From Gordonia malaquae NBRC 108250 (GTDB lineage Bacteria; Actinomycetota; Actinomycetes; Mycobacteriales; Mycobacteriaceae), in the NCBI RefSeq assembly GCF_000344135.1, contig NZ_BAOP01000005.1, forward strand, positions 1-64,000: a stretch of DNA of 64,000 nt, read 5' to 3'. Shown here one piece after another: positions 16,636-24,959 of this stretch (positions are counted from its first letter, which is position 1; each line of letters starts with the position of its first letter). A program made the translations under genes and the position numbers. A model generated the notes under the pieces. That model was not told the DNA's origin. It made no database searches and saw only the letters and a list, made by a program, of their open reading frames with translations.

Positions 16636-17352
16636 TCACGCGGCGTCGTGGAAGACGAGGGCGAGGGTGTGGCGCTCGCCGGATCGGACGGCGGACACTC
16701 CGTGGCGGACCGGTGCCGCGGACCATCCGCGGGCCGATCTCACTGGGCGGTCGCGTGTGGTGAACACGTATCCGTGCCCTAGCGGAAGTTGCGTGCTGGT
16801 GCCTCGCGACTGTGCGCGGGGTCGTTGTTCGACGAGCAGGAACTCGCCGCCGGTGTGGTCCACGCCGGGCTCGTTGAGGTTGATCACCACTTGCAGCGGG
16901 AACACGAGGTCGCCGTAGAGGTCGCGGTGCAGTGCGTTCCAGTCACCGCGCCCGTACCGCAGGACGATCGCCGTCGACTTCGTCTGACCGGCGTCGTGGC
17001 ACTGCGTGAGCCATTCGTCGAGGGTGTCCGGCCACGGTGTGGGTCGCCCTAGCCGGGTCCACCAATCACGGGCGATCGGCAGCAGCCGCGGGTACAACGC
17101 CTGCTTGAGCTGCTCGACGGGCTCCGGATAGGGGGACTTCAAGTACCGGTACTGGCCGTCGCCGAATCGGTGCCGTGCCATGTCGACGGTGCTGCGAAAG
17201 AGTCCGTCCTCGACGTACAGGTCGCGGATCCCAGCCGCTTCCTCGCGGGTGAGCAGTTGGGGAAGGAGTGCGCCGCCGAACTCGTCGAGTTCGGCGGCGA
17301 CGGCGTCCCAGTCCGCCGAGTCGACCCGCTCGCCCCAGGTCTGGGAGCTCAT
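16636..17352 (-). CDS. 2OG-Fe(II) dioxygenase in an alkylation-repair-like operon
   Basis: A 238-residue double-stranded beta-helix oxygenase. The Fe(II) facial triad is visible as H142-x-D144 (ALHRDLYGD) and distal H217 (PVRHGVS), with R227 or nearby arginine for 2-oxoglutarate. The start at MSSQTWG overlaps the ogt stop by 4 bases (ATGA), so the two are translationally coupled. Context with a methyltransferase that repairs O6-alkylguanine suggests oxidative dealkylation or another repair reaction, AlkB-like in role though the sequence is closer to prolyl-hydroxylase-type enzymes. The substrate is inference. Confidence 0.75.
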   Translation of the reverse strand: MSSQTWGERVDSADWDAVAAELDEFGGALLPQLLTREEAAGIRDLYVEDGLFRSTVDMARHRFGDGQYRYLKSPYPEPVEQLKQALYPRLLPIARDWWTRLGRPTPWPDTLDEWLTQCHDAGQTKSTAIVLRYGRGDWNALHRDLYGDLVFPLQVVINLNEPGVDHTGGEFLLVEQRPRAQSRGTSTQLPLGHGYVFTTRDRPVRSARGWSAAPVRHGVSAVRSGERHTLALVFHDAA

Positions 17353-17960
17353 GCTGCCGCCTCCATCTCCAGGAGCGTCGTCTTCGCTTCCAGACCACCG
17401 ATGTATCCGCCGAGCGAGCCGTCGGTGCGCAGCACCCGGTGGCACGGGACGACCACCGGCAGCGGGTTGGTCGCGCACGCTGTGCCGACCGCCCGGACGG
17501 CGTTCGGGTTGCCGACCATCAGCGCCATCTCCTTGTAGCTGCGGGTTTGGCCGTAGTCGATGTCGGGAAGGTGCTGCTGCACGAGTCTGCGGAATCCGCT
17601 CGACAACGACAGGTCCAAGGGCAGGTCGAACCGGTGGCGGCGGCCTGCGAAGTACTCGTCGAGTTCGCGGGCGGCCGGGTCGAGACGGGCCGGGGCCCGC
17701 ATGATCCGTGGGCTGACCTTCTCCGCGAGCGCGGTCAGCACCGCGTCGTGATCCTCAACGGCGAACGCCACCCGCACCAGGCCGGTCGGTGTCGCGGCCA
17801 GCAGCAGGTCGCCCACCGGGGAGTCGACGACGGTGTAAGCGACATCGAGAAGTCCTTCAGCGGCCGCGTCTGCCTCCAGTCGGGAGTGCAGTCGTGCCAG
17901 TAGGTCGGCGGTGATCGGCGCGCTTGCGGCGGCGACGGCGTCGTGGTCGGTGTTGTTCAT
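17349..17960 (-). CDS. ogt: Methylated-DNA--[protein]-cysteine S-methyltransferase
   Basis: A 203-residue suicide repair enzyme that takes methyl groups from O6-methylguanine onto its own cysteine. The active site PCHR is intact in VVPCHRVLRTDGSLGGYIGGL near residue 170, with the helix-turn-helix part (YKEMALMVGNPNAVRAVGTAC) ahead of it. Good ribosome site GAAAGGAGC before ATG at 17960. Its start overlaps the sigma-factor stop by 4 bases and its stop overlaps the oxygenase start by 4 bases, so all three are one translationally coupled operon. Confidence 0.9.
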   Translation of the reverse strand: MNNTDHDAVAAASAPITADLLARLHSRLEADAAAEGLLDVAYTVVDSPVGDLLLAATPTGLVRVAFAVEDHDAVLTALAEKVSPRIMRAPARLDPAARELDEYFAGRRHRFDLPLDLSLSSGFRRLVQQHLPDIDYGQTRSYKEMALMVGNPNAVRAVGTACATNPLPVVVPCHRVLRTDGSLGGYIGGLEAKTTLLEMEAAA

Positions 17961-18460
17961 GATCGTGCTCCTTTCACGGTCGCGCCCGGATAGGTCTTTC
18001 GCAGCTTCTTCATGCCATCGGCCGAGGCTCGGCGGGCGGCGTCGACGGTGCCGCCGATGACGGCGGCGATCTCGGCGTATGACATACCCGCCAGATAGCG
18101 CAGGGTGATCGCTCGACGTTGCCGATCCGGCAGTCGTCCGACGTGCTCCCACACCTCGCCGTCGACCGCTCCGGGGACACCGAGTGCAGTCGGCGCGTCG
18201 GGGAGTTCCTCGGCGGGTACCGGGTTGCGTGCGGCGGCGCGGTGGACGTCGATCGACTTGCGCCTGGCGATCGTGACCAGCCACGCCTCGACGTTCGCGG
18301 TGTCGGGCAGGTCGGGGTAGGCGCACATCGCGGACAGGAACGTCTCCGACCAGGCGTCATCGGCGTCGTGGAGCCCGAGGATCGACCGGCACACTCGTAG
18401 GACGGTCTCCCCGTGCTGCTGCACGACTTCCTCGAACGGCTTCTTCATCGTGAATGTCAT
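17957..18460 (-). CDS. ECF-type RNA polymerase sigma factor
   Basis: 167 residues with sigma region 2 (VVQQHGETVLRVCRSILG, DDAWSETFLSAM, EAWLVTIARRKSIDVHR) and region 4 (LPDRQRRAITLRYLAGMSYAEIAAVIGGTVDAARR). No anti-sigma gene is adjacent; instead it is coupled to ogt by an ATGA overlap. This suggests it drives its own operon in response to alkylation or another stress, possibly sensed through the downstream methyltransferase. The trigger is not visible in the sequence. Confidence 0.85.
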   Translation of the reverse strand: MTFTMKKPFEEVVQQHGETVLRVCRSILGLHDADDAWSETFLSAMCAYPDLPDTANVEAWLVTIARRKSIDVHRAAARNPVPAEELPDAPTALGVPGAVDGEVWEHVGRLPDRQRRAITLRYLAGMSYAEIAAVIGGTVDAARRASADGMKKLRKTYPGATVKGARS

Positions 18461-18468
18461 TCTCGTCG

Positions 18469-18645
18469 TCAGAACAGATGTCCGGCAACGGCCGACGCGG
18501 GCCCGTCCAACTCCACCAGCGCCTGCTTACGCTCGAGTCCGCCCGCGTACCCGGTCAACGACGTGGTCGTCTCCCCTCGCGGAACGTCGGCGACGATCGT
18601 GACCTGCCCGAGAGACGTGCTCGACTCGATGTGTCGAATGCTCAT
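18469..18645 (-). pseudogene. Internally deleted ogt relic
   Basis: A 58-codon frame, ATG at 18645 with AAGGGA upstream. Its first 20 residues (MSIRHIESSTSLGQVTIVAD) resemble the start of Ogt proteins, and residues 27-48 (SLTGYAGGLERKQALVEL) resemble their very end, after the active site. The roughly 100 or more residues between, including PCHR, are missing. It lies 8 bases upstream of the sigma-factor gene in the same direction, so it heads the operon. It may be a dead duplicate, or a short leader peptide kept for translation of the sigma gene. Confidence 0.6.
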
Positions 18646-18913
18646 CGCTGGTCCCTTCATCGTGGTTTCTACTCGGTAGACGGACGCCGGCGACCGAATG
18701 TGAGATCGGCTCAGGCCAATACATGGAGCGTTCCTGAACGTTCTATGACAAAAACAGATCGTCAGTCTCAATGAATCGGACTGTGACCTACGGTGGCCGC
18801 CACTACGTTTGACGATGACGTGGTGCACCAATCCGCCGCGGCATGCTCCCGACGCTCCCTGCCGAACCCTTCACGGGGCGTCGCACGACGATGATCAAAG
18901 GAACACCGATCCG

Positions 18914-21900
18914 ATGACCACCCAGAACTTCGCCAAAGTCCTCGTCGCCAACCGCGGCGAGATCGCGATCCGCGCCTTCCGCGCCTCCTACGAACTCGGC
19001 ATCAAGACTGTGGCCGTGTTCCCGTACGAGGACCGCAACTCCGGACACCGGACCAAGGCCGACGAGTCGTACCAGATCGGCGAACCCGGCCATCCCGTCC
19101 GCAACTACCTGGACATCGGTCTCATCATCGATGCGGCCAAACAGGCCGGCGCAGATGCAATCTACCCGGGATACGGCTTCCTGTCGGAGAACCCCGACCT
19201 CGCCGCGGCATGTGAGGCCGAGGGCATCACCTTCGTCGGGCCGCCGCGCGAGGTGCTCGAACTGACCGGCAACAAGGCACGGGCGATCGCCGCCGCGAAG
19301 GCGGCCGGACTCCCGGTGCTGCCGTCGTCCGAGCCGTCGACCGACGTCGACGAGCTGCTGCGTGTCGCCGAGACCATGACGTTCCCGATCTTCGTCAAGG
19401 CCGTCGCAGGCGGTGGCGGACGCGGGATGCGTCGTGTGGAGAAGTTGTCCGGACTCCGTGAGGCCATCGAGGCCGCATCGCGCGAGGCGGAGTCGGCGTT
19501 CGGTGACGCGACGGTGTTCCTGGAGCAGGCCGTCATCAACCCGCGGCACATCGAGGTGCAGATCCTCGCCGACACCCACGGCGACGTCATCCACCTCTTC
19601 GAACGCGACTGCTCGGTGCAGCGACGTCATCAGAAGGTCGTCGAGCTGGCGCCTGCGCCGAACCTCGATCCGGCACTGCGCGAGAAGATCTGCGCCGACG
19701 CCGTCGCCTTCGCCAGGCAGATCGGCTACAGCTGCGCGGGCACCGTCGAATTCCTCGTCGACGAGCGTGGTCACCACATGTTCATCGAGATGAACCCGCG
19801 CATCCAGGTGGAGCACACGGTCACCGAGGAGATCACCGACGTCGACCTCGTGCAGTCGCAGCTGCGCGTGGCCGCGGGCGCGACCCTCGCCGAACTCGGT
19901 CTGACGCAGGAGTCGATCGTGATCCGCGGCGCCGCACTGCAGTGCCGCATCACCACGGAAGACCCGGCGAACGGATTCCGACCGGACACCGGGCGCATCA
20001 CCGCCTACCGCAGCCCCGGCGGCGGCGGCATCCGCCTGGACGGCGGGTCCGCACTGGGCGCGGAGGTCGGGGCCTACTTCGACTCGATGCTCGTCAAACT
20101 CACCTGCCGCGGTCGTGACTTCGAATCGGCCGTCGCCCACGCGCGTCGCGCCGTCACCGAGTTCCGTATTCGCGGCGTCTCCACCAACATCCCGTTCCTG
20201 CAGGCACTGCTCGACGATCCCGACTTCCGAGCAGGTCACGTCACGACGTCGTTCATCGAGGAACGCCCGCACCTGCTGACGTTGAACGCGTCGGCCGACC
20301 GGGCGTCGAAGATCCTGTCGTACCTCGCCGACGTGACCGTGAACCTGCCCGACGGTCCCCGTCCGAAGACCGGCCGGTCCACGGAGAAGCTTCCTGCCGT
20401 GGATCTCACGGTCGAACCGCCTGCCGGTTCCCGGCAGCGACTCCTGGAACTCGGCCCGGAGGGCTTCGCGAAAGCACTGCGCGAGCAGTCGGCACTCGCG
20501 GTCACCGACACCACGTTCCGCGACGCGCACCAGTCGCTGCTCGCGACGCGGGTCCGGACGTCGAGCCTGACCGCGGTCGCGCCGCACGTGGCACGACTGA
20601 CGCCGGAACTGCTGTCGATCGAGGCGTGGGGCGGCGCGACGTACGACGTCGCTCTCCGCTTCCTGAAGGAGGACCCGTGGGACCGGCTCGCGCAGCTGCG
20701 TGAGGCCGTCCCGAACATCTGCCTGCAGATGCTGCTCCGCGGCCGCAACACCGTCGGGTACACGCCGTACCCGGAGTCGGTGACGCGTGCGTTCGTCGCC
20801 GAGGCTGCGTCCACCGGCATCGACATCTTCCGCATCTTCGACGCCCTCAACAACGTCGACCAGATGCGACCCGCGATCGACGCGGTCCGCGAGACGGGTA
20901 CGACGATCGCGGAGGTCGCCATGAGCTACACCGGTGACCTCGCGGATCCCGACGAGAAGCTCTACACGCTCGACTACTACCTGCGCCTGGCGGAGCAGAT
21001 CGTCGACGCGGGCGCGCATGTCCTCGCCATCAAGGACATGGCGGGACTTCTGCGCCCGACGGCCGCGACGAAGCTGGTCACTGCGCTGCGGTCGGAGTTC
21101 GATCTGCCGATTCACGTTCACACGCACGACACTCCCGGCGGTCAGCTCGCGACGTACCTCGCCGCGTGGCAGGCGGGCGCCGACGCGGTCGACGGCGCGA
21201 GTGCCCCGATGTCGGGCACCACGAGCCAGCCGTCGCTGTCGGCGATCGTCGCGGCAGCGGCGCACAGTGACCGCGACACGGGTATCAGCCTGGACGCGGT
21301 CTGCGACCTCGAGCCGTACTGGGAGGCGCTGCGCAAGGTGTACGTGCCGTTCGAGTCGGGTGTCCCGTCGCCCACCGGTCGCGTGTACACGCACGAGATC
21401 CCCGGCGGTCAGCTGTCGAACCTGCGGACGCAGGCCGCGGCGCTCGGCCTGGCCGACCGGTTCGAGGAGGTCGAAGCCAAGTACGCGGCCGCCGACCGTC
21501 TCCTCGGCCGCCTGGTGAAGGTGACGCCGTCGTCGAAGGTGGTCGGTGACCTCGCCCTGGCGCTTGTCGGATCGGGCGTCAGCGTCGACGACTTCGCCGC
21601 CGACCCGGCACGCTACGACATCCCCGATTCGGTGATCGGCTTTCTGCGCGGTGAGCTCGGCACCCCGGTCGGCGGCTGGCCGGAACCGTTCCGCACTCGC
21701 GCACTCGCCGGTCGCAGCGAGGCCAAGCCGCAGACCGAGCTGACGGCCGAGGACGAGGCCGGCTTGGCAGGTGACTCGGCGACACGCCGCGCGACGCTCA
21801 ACCGGCTGCTGTTCCCCGGCCCGACCAAGGAATACCTCGCGCACGTGGAGCAGTTCGGCGACACGTCGCGTCTGTCGGCGGGGCAGTTCTTCTACGGTCT

Positions 21901-22315
21901 GCGCAGTGGCCAGGAGAGTCGCGTCGAACTGTCGAAGGGTGTGAACCTGCTGATCGGCCTCGAGGCGATCTCGGAACCGGACGAGCACGGGATGCGAACG
22001 GTGATGTGCATCCTGAACGGTCAGCTCCGGCCGGTCGCCGCACGCGACCGGTCCGTCGCCGCCGACATCCCGGCCGCCGAGAAGGCCGACAAGAACGATC
22101 CCGGCCACGTCGCCGCGCCGTTCGCCGGCGTGGTCACGCTGTCGGTCGCAGAAGGCGACACTGTGGAGGCCGGTGGCCAGATCGGCACCATCGAGGCGAT
22201 GAAGATGGAGGCCGCGATCACCGCCCCGCGTGGTGGTGTGGTCAGCCGCACCGCGATCACCAAGGTGGCGCAGGTGGAGGCGGGCGACCTGCTCGTCGCA
22301 CTCCGCGATGAGTGA
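18914..22315 (+). CDS. pyc: Pyruvate carboxylase
   Basis: 1133 residues, the full length of single-chain pyruvate carboxylase, which makes oxaloacetate from pyruvate and bicarbonate with ATP. The biotin carboxylase domain (1-455) has KVLVANRGEIAIRAFRA, the ATP-grasp loop GGGGRGMR and ERDCSVQRRHQK; the carboxyltransferase domain (about 525-790) has TDTTFRDAHQSLLATR and AIKDMAGLLRP; and the biotin carrier domain ends with EAMKMEA, biotin lysine about K1097. ATG at 18914 has AAAGGA upstream; an upstream in-frame start lacks support. Its stop overlaps the next SDR start. Main anaplerotic role in this lineage. Confidence 0.95.
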   Translation: MTTQNFAKVLVANRGEIAIRAFRASYELGIKTVAVFPYEDRNSGHRTKADESYQIGEPGHPVRNYLDIGLIIDAAKQAGADAIYPGYGFLSENPDLAAACEAEGITFVGPPREVLELTGNKARAIAAAKAAGLPVLPSSEPSTDVDELLRVAETMTFPIFVKAVAGGGGRGMRRVEKLSGLREAIEAASREAESAFGDATVFLEQAVINPRHIEVQILADTHGDVIHLFERDCSVQRRHQKVVELAPAPNLDPALREKICADAVAFARQIGYSCAGTVEFLVDERGHHMFIEMNPRIQVEHTVTEEITDVDLVQSQLRVAAGATLAELGLTQESIVIRGAALQCRITTEDPANGFRPDTGRITAYRSPGGGGIRLDGGSALGAEVGAYFDSMLVKLTCRGRDFESAVAHARRAVTEFRIRGVSTNIPFLQALLDDPDFRAGHVTTSFIEERPHLLTLNASADRASKILSYLADVTVNLPDGPRPKTGRSTEKLPAVDLTVEPPAGSRQRLLELGPEGFAKALREQSALAVTDTTFRDAHQSLLATRVRTSSLTAVAPHVARLTPELLSIEAWGGATYDVALRFLKEDPWDRLAQLREAVPNICLQMLLRGRNTVGYTPYPESVTRAFVAEAASTGIDIFRIFDALNNVDQMRPAIDAVRETGTTIAEVAMSYTGDLADPDEKLYTLDYYLRLAEQIVDAGAHVLAIKDMAGLLRPTAATKLVTALRSEFDLPIHVHTHDTPGGQLATYLAAWQAGADAVDGASAPMSGTTSQPSLSAIVAAAAHSDRDTGISLDAVCDLEPYWEALRKVYVPFESGVPSPTGRVYTHEIPGGQLSNLRTQAAALGLADRFEEVEAKYAAADRLLGRLVKVTPSSKVVGDLALALVGSGVSVDDFAADPARYDIPDSVIGFLRGELGTPVGGWPEPFRTRALAGRSEAKPQTELTAEDEAGLAGDSATRRATLNRLLFPGPTKEYLAHVEQFGDTSRLSAGQFFYGLRSGQESRVELSKGVNLLIGLEAISEPDEHGMRTVMCILNGQLRPVAARDRSVAADIPAAEKADKNDPGHVAAPFAGVVTLSVAEGDTVEAGGQIGTIEAMKMEAAITAPRGGVVSRTAITKVAQVEAGDLLVALRDE

Positions 22316-23073
22316 ACGCCCACGTCGACTTGATCGTCGTCGGTCGGTCGACCACCAAGCTCGCCGCGGTGGCCGACCAGACCGGCGCGGCCGTGCTCAG
22401 CGCCGACTTCTGTGTGCTCGACGACGTGCGTCGTCTCGCGGCGGACATCGTCGAGCGGACCGACTCGATCGACGTGCTCCTGAACAACGCGGGCGGCACG
22501 TTCCACCCCGGTGACCGCACCGCCGACGGATTCGAACCGAACTTCCAGGTGAATCATCTCGCCGGTTATCTGCTGACGAATCTGCTGCATGGGCGGCTGG
22601 CGGCGGCGTCGGCTGGTGCGCTGGTGGTCAACACCTCGAGCATCGGGAATCTATGGGGGAGGGTTGATCTCACCGATCTCGACGGACGCCGGCGACAGAT
22701 CGGCCAGCCACGGGCGTACGGCAGCAGCAAGCTGATGAACATCTTGTTCGCGCGGGGGATCGCCCAACGGTGGGCGGGCGATGCGATCGTGGCGGCCGCC
22801 GTCCACCCCGGCGCCGTCGCGACGAGCTTCGGTCGGGACTCGAAGTGGGTCGATCTCGCCTACCGTTCACCGTTGCGGCATCTGGGGCCGATCACGCCGG
22901 AGAAGGGCGCGCAGCCGCTGATCGCGTTGGCGAGGCGGGGCGCGGACCCGGTGGTCAACGGCGTGTACTTCCATCGAAACCGCCCGAACGGGCCGCAGTC
23001 ACGTCAAACGCGGAACCAGCGCCTGGTGGACGGGCTGTGGGAGGAGTCGAGCGAGTTGGTCGGACTTCGCTGA
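22312..23073 (+). CDS. SDR-family protein lacking its N-terminal nucleotide-binding motif
   Basis: 253 residues from GTG at 22312, overlapping the pyc stop by 4 bases (GTGA). It aligns with short-chain dehydrogenases from the second strand onwards: VDLIVVGRSTTKL, LLNNAGGTFHPGDRT, VNTSSIGNLWG, YGSSKLMNILFA and HPGAVATSFGR. The first roughly 28 residues, with the TGxxxGxG dinucleotide loop, are absent and their place is taken by the end of pyc. Ser, Tyr and Lys catalytic positions are kept. Either it is a decayed fragment joined to pyc, or a coupled gene with altered cofactor binding. No frameshifted N-terminus was found in pyc's end. Confidence 0.65.
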   Translation: MNAHVDLIVVGRSTTKLAAVADQTGAAVLSADFCVLDDVRRLAADIVERTDSIDVLLNNAGGTFHPGDRTADGFEPNFQVNHLAGYLLTNLLHGRLAAASAGALVVNTSSIGNLWGRVDLTDLDGRRRQIGQPRAYGSSKLMNILFARGIAQRWAGDAIVAAAVHPGAVATSFGRDSKWVDLAYRSPLRHLGPITPEKGAQPLIALARRGADPVVNGVYFHRNRPNGPQSRQTRNQRLVDGLWEESSELVGLR

Positions 23074-23091
23074 TCGGACGGGTCGGGACGC

Positions 23092-23108
23092 CTCCCGCTG
23101 GACGGGAG
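23092..23108 (+). terminator. Small stem-loop after the truncated SDR
   Basis: CTCCCG-CTGGA-CGGGAG, a 6-base stem with a 5-base loop followed by ATTCTG, 19 bases past the stop codon. Weak, with no proper T run, but placed where a terminator for the pyc operon would be expected. Confidence 0.3.
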
Positions 23109-23185
23109 ATTCTGCGACGGTGTGCGCGCTTCTGGGCGAGACTTGGCGTCCACGCACGTTGCCTCAGCCGTAGAAGGAGCCCACC

Positions 23186-23986
23186 ATGTCCGCAGTTGTT
23201 CCCGCCCGTTTCGACGGTCGCCGAGTTGTCATCACCGGGGCCGGATCCGGGATCGGTCAGGCGACGGTGCTCCGCGTCCTCGCCGAGGGCGGCTCCGTCG
23301 TCGCCGCCGACGTCAGCGAAGCGGGTCTCGCGGACACCGTCGCCAAGGCGGGCGACGCCGCAGGCCGTCTCACCACCGTGGTCATCGACGTCTCCGACGA
23401 GGCGTCGGTGACCGCAGGTGTCGCCGCCGCCCGCGAGGCGCTCGGAGGCATCGACGCCCTGGTCAACGCCGCGGGCATCCTCCGGTCCTCGCACACGCAC
23501 GAGACGTCGCTCGCGGACTTCGAGCTGGTGCTGCGAGTGAATCTCGTCGGCACCTTCCTGATGATCCGGGAGTCGCTGCCCGCTCTGATCGAGTCGGACG
23601 ACGCTGCTGTGGTCAACTTCAGTTCCACGTCGGCCATGTTCGCGCACCCCTACATGTCGGCGTACGCGGCGTCGAAGGGCGGAATCCAGTCGATGACGCA
23701 TGCACTCGCAGCCGAGTACGCGAAGCAGGGAGTCCGCTTCACCGCGGTCCAGCCGGGATCGATCTCGTCGGGCATGACCGACGGCAGTGGTGAGAGCGGC
23801 GCAAGCCGTGGCCCGGGACTGCCGGAGGACGCGGACATGATGCTCTTCGCGAAGCTCGCTCCGGCCCTCGGCCAGGGGTTCGCCGGACCCGAGACCGTCG
23901 CAGGTGTGGTGGCTATGCTCGCGAGCTCCGACGGTGCGTTCATCACCGGCACCGAGGTGCGTGTCGACGGAGGCACACACTTCTGA
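23186..23986 (+). CDS. Short-chain dehydrogenase/reductase (3-oxoacyl-ACP-reductase-like)
   Basis: A 266-residue classical SDR with ATG preceded by GAAGGAG. VVITGAGSGIGQATV gives the complete TGxxxGIG loop, VNAAGIL the NAG-type strand, NFSSTSAMFAHPYMSAYAASKGG the Ser-Tyr-Lys triad, and the C-terminal GAFITGTEVRVDGGTHF is the FabG-like ending. An Asp after the second strand (VVAADVSEAGL) favours NAD(H). Substrate is probably a hydroxyacyl or alcohol compound, not determinable here. Convergent with the MarR-type gene. Confidence 0.8.
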   Translation: MSAVVPARFDGRRVVITGAGSGIGQATVLRVLAEGGSVVAADVSEAGLADTVAKAGDAAGRLTTVVIDVSDEASVTAGVAAAREALGGIDALVNAAGILRSSHTHETSLADFELVLRVNLVGTFLMIRESLPALIESDDAAVVNFSSTSAMFAHPYMSAYAASKGGIQSMTHALAAEYAKQGVRFTAVQPGSISSGMTDGSGESGASRGPGLPEDADMMLFAKLAPALGQGFAGPETVAGVVAMLASSDGAFITGTEVRVDGGTHF

Positions 23987-23998
23987 CCGGGCAGAACG

Positions 23999-24454
23999 TC
24001 AGGCGCCGTCCGCACGCAGGGCGGCGGCGTTGACCTTGGTGAGAACGGCGTGCAGCTCTTCGAGGTCGGACAGGTCGACGCCGAGTGCGTCGACCACCTG
24101 TCCGGGGATGCTCAGTGCTTGTTCTCGTAGGGCCGCGCCCGCGTCGGTGAGAAGGATCTCGACGATTCGCTCGTCGTCGACGTTGCGTCGACGAGTGATC
24201 AGTCCGCCGGCCTCGAGGCGTTTGAGCAGGGGAGACAGTGTCGCCGAGTCGAGCTGCAGGAGGCGGCCGATGTCCTTGACCGGAAGCGGCGAGTCCTCCC
24301 ACAGTGCCAGCATCACCAGGTACTGGGGGTGTGTGAGTCCGAGGGGGTCGAGGACCCGGCGGTAGATCTTGAGCACCGACCGATTGGCGACGGCGAGCGC
24401 GAAGCAGACCTGCCGATGCAGTTCGAGGGGATTGCCGTCGATCACAGTGCTCAT
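23999..24454 (-). CDS. OhrR-like MarR-family peroxide-sensing regulator
   Basis: 151 residues from ATG at 24454. It keeps the OhrR opening LELHRQVCFALAVANRSV with Cys17 at the position of the peroxide-sensing cysteine, then YLVMLALWEDSPLPVKDIGRLLQLDSATLSPLLKRLEAGGLI and RRRNVDDERIVEILLT, the winged helix with the D-E-R motif. OhrR repressors release DNA when organic hydroperoxides oxidise the cysteine. Usually the target is an ohr gene; here the divergent neighbour is a DUF5313 gene, with a large palindrome between. The assignment as OhrR subfamily is fairly good, the target is inference. Confidence 0.75.
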   Translation of the reverse strand: MSTVIDGNPLELHRQVCFALAVANRSVLKIYRRVLDPLGLTHPQYLVMLALWEDSPLPVKDIGRLLQLDSATLSPLLKRLEAGGLITRRRNVDDERIVEILLTDAGAALREQALSIPGQVVDALGVDLSDLEELHAVLTKVNAAALRADGA

Positions 24455-24479
24455 GGACACAGAGTAGCCCCAATCGATC

Positions 24480-24527
24480 GTGCGCTATTGAATCGCGCAT
24501 TGATTCGTGCAATATTCAATAGCGCAC
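24480..24527. promoter_or_regulatory. Large perfect inverted repeat, probable OhrR-like operator
   Basis: GTGCGCTATTGAAT at 24480-24493 pairs perfectly with ATTCAATAGCGCAC at 24514-24527 across 20 bases. The spacer itself holds further related AT-rich half sites (TTGATTCG, CAATATTC), so several overlapping sites of the TTGAAT/ATTCAA type are present. It fills the space between the divergent MarR-type and DUF5313 starts, 25 and 31 bases away. Strong candidate for a shared operator. Confidence 0.7.
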
Positions 24528-24558
24528 TACTTGAATCGACGTCTGTGAGGACCCGGAG

Positions 24559-24948
24559 ATGAGCGCTCGCCCGAACCCGCTGCAGTGGATCGCCTACGCG
24601 TACGGAGCGAAGCTCCCCGAGGCGCAGCACGAGTGGGTCCGCAACGATCTCACCGGCCGGTTCGCCACCCCGCGGCACCTGATCCGCGCTCAGTTCTGCT
24701 TCCTCCCGATCTACCTCGCGTTCTACTTCGGGTTCGGCGGCGACTGGTGGATACGGGCGCTGATGGTGCTGCTCGCCGCGATTCTCGCGTTCGTCTACTC
24801 GGTGTCGTACAAGGACCAGAACCGCGTGCGCAGGCTCCAGCAGCACGGGCTCGGGAACTCGCCGCTCACCCAGCGGCAGCTCGCCGACGCCGCCCTCGCC
24901 AAGCAGAAGTACGAGGCCGCCTACGCGGCTCGCCGAGAGGCGCCCTGA
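24559..24948 (+). CDS. DUF5313-like small membrane protein
   Basis: 129 residues. NPLQWIAYAYGAKLPEAQHEWVRNDLTGRFATPRHLIRA is the conserved opening of DUF5313 proteins of mycobacteria and relatives; two membrane helices follow (FCFLPIYLAFYFGFG and IRALMVLLAAILAFVYSV), then a basic/Ala-rich tail. Function unknown. It is divergent from the OhrR-like gene with the large inverted repeat in between, so it may respond to hydroperoxides. It is convergent with the TetR gene. Confidence 0.75.
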   Translation: MSARPNPLQWIAYAYGAKLPEAQHEWVRNDLTGRFATPRHLIRAQFCFLPIYLAFYFGFGGDWWIRALMVLLAAILAFVYSVSYKDQNRVRRLQQHGLGNSPLTQRQLADAALAKQKYEAAYAARREAP

Positions 24949-24959
24949 GTCGATGCCGG

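Noticed and set aside
18803-22108. A 1101-residue open frame antisense to pyruvate carboxylase
   Set aside because: It is the high-GC mirror of a fully conserved gene, with Arg/Asp/Gly-biased sequence and no domain.
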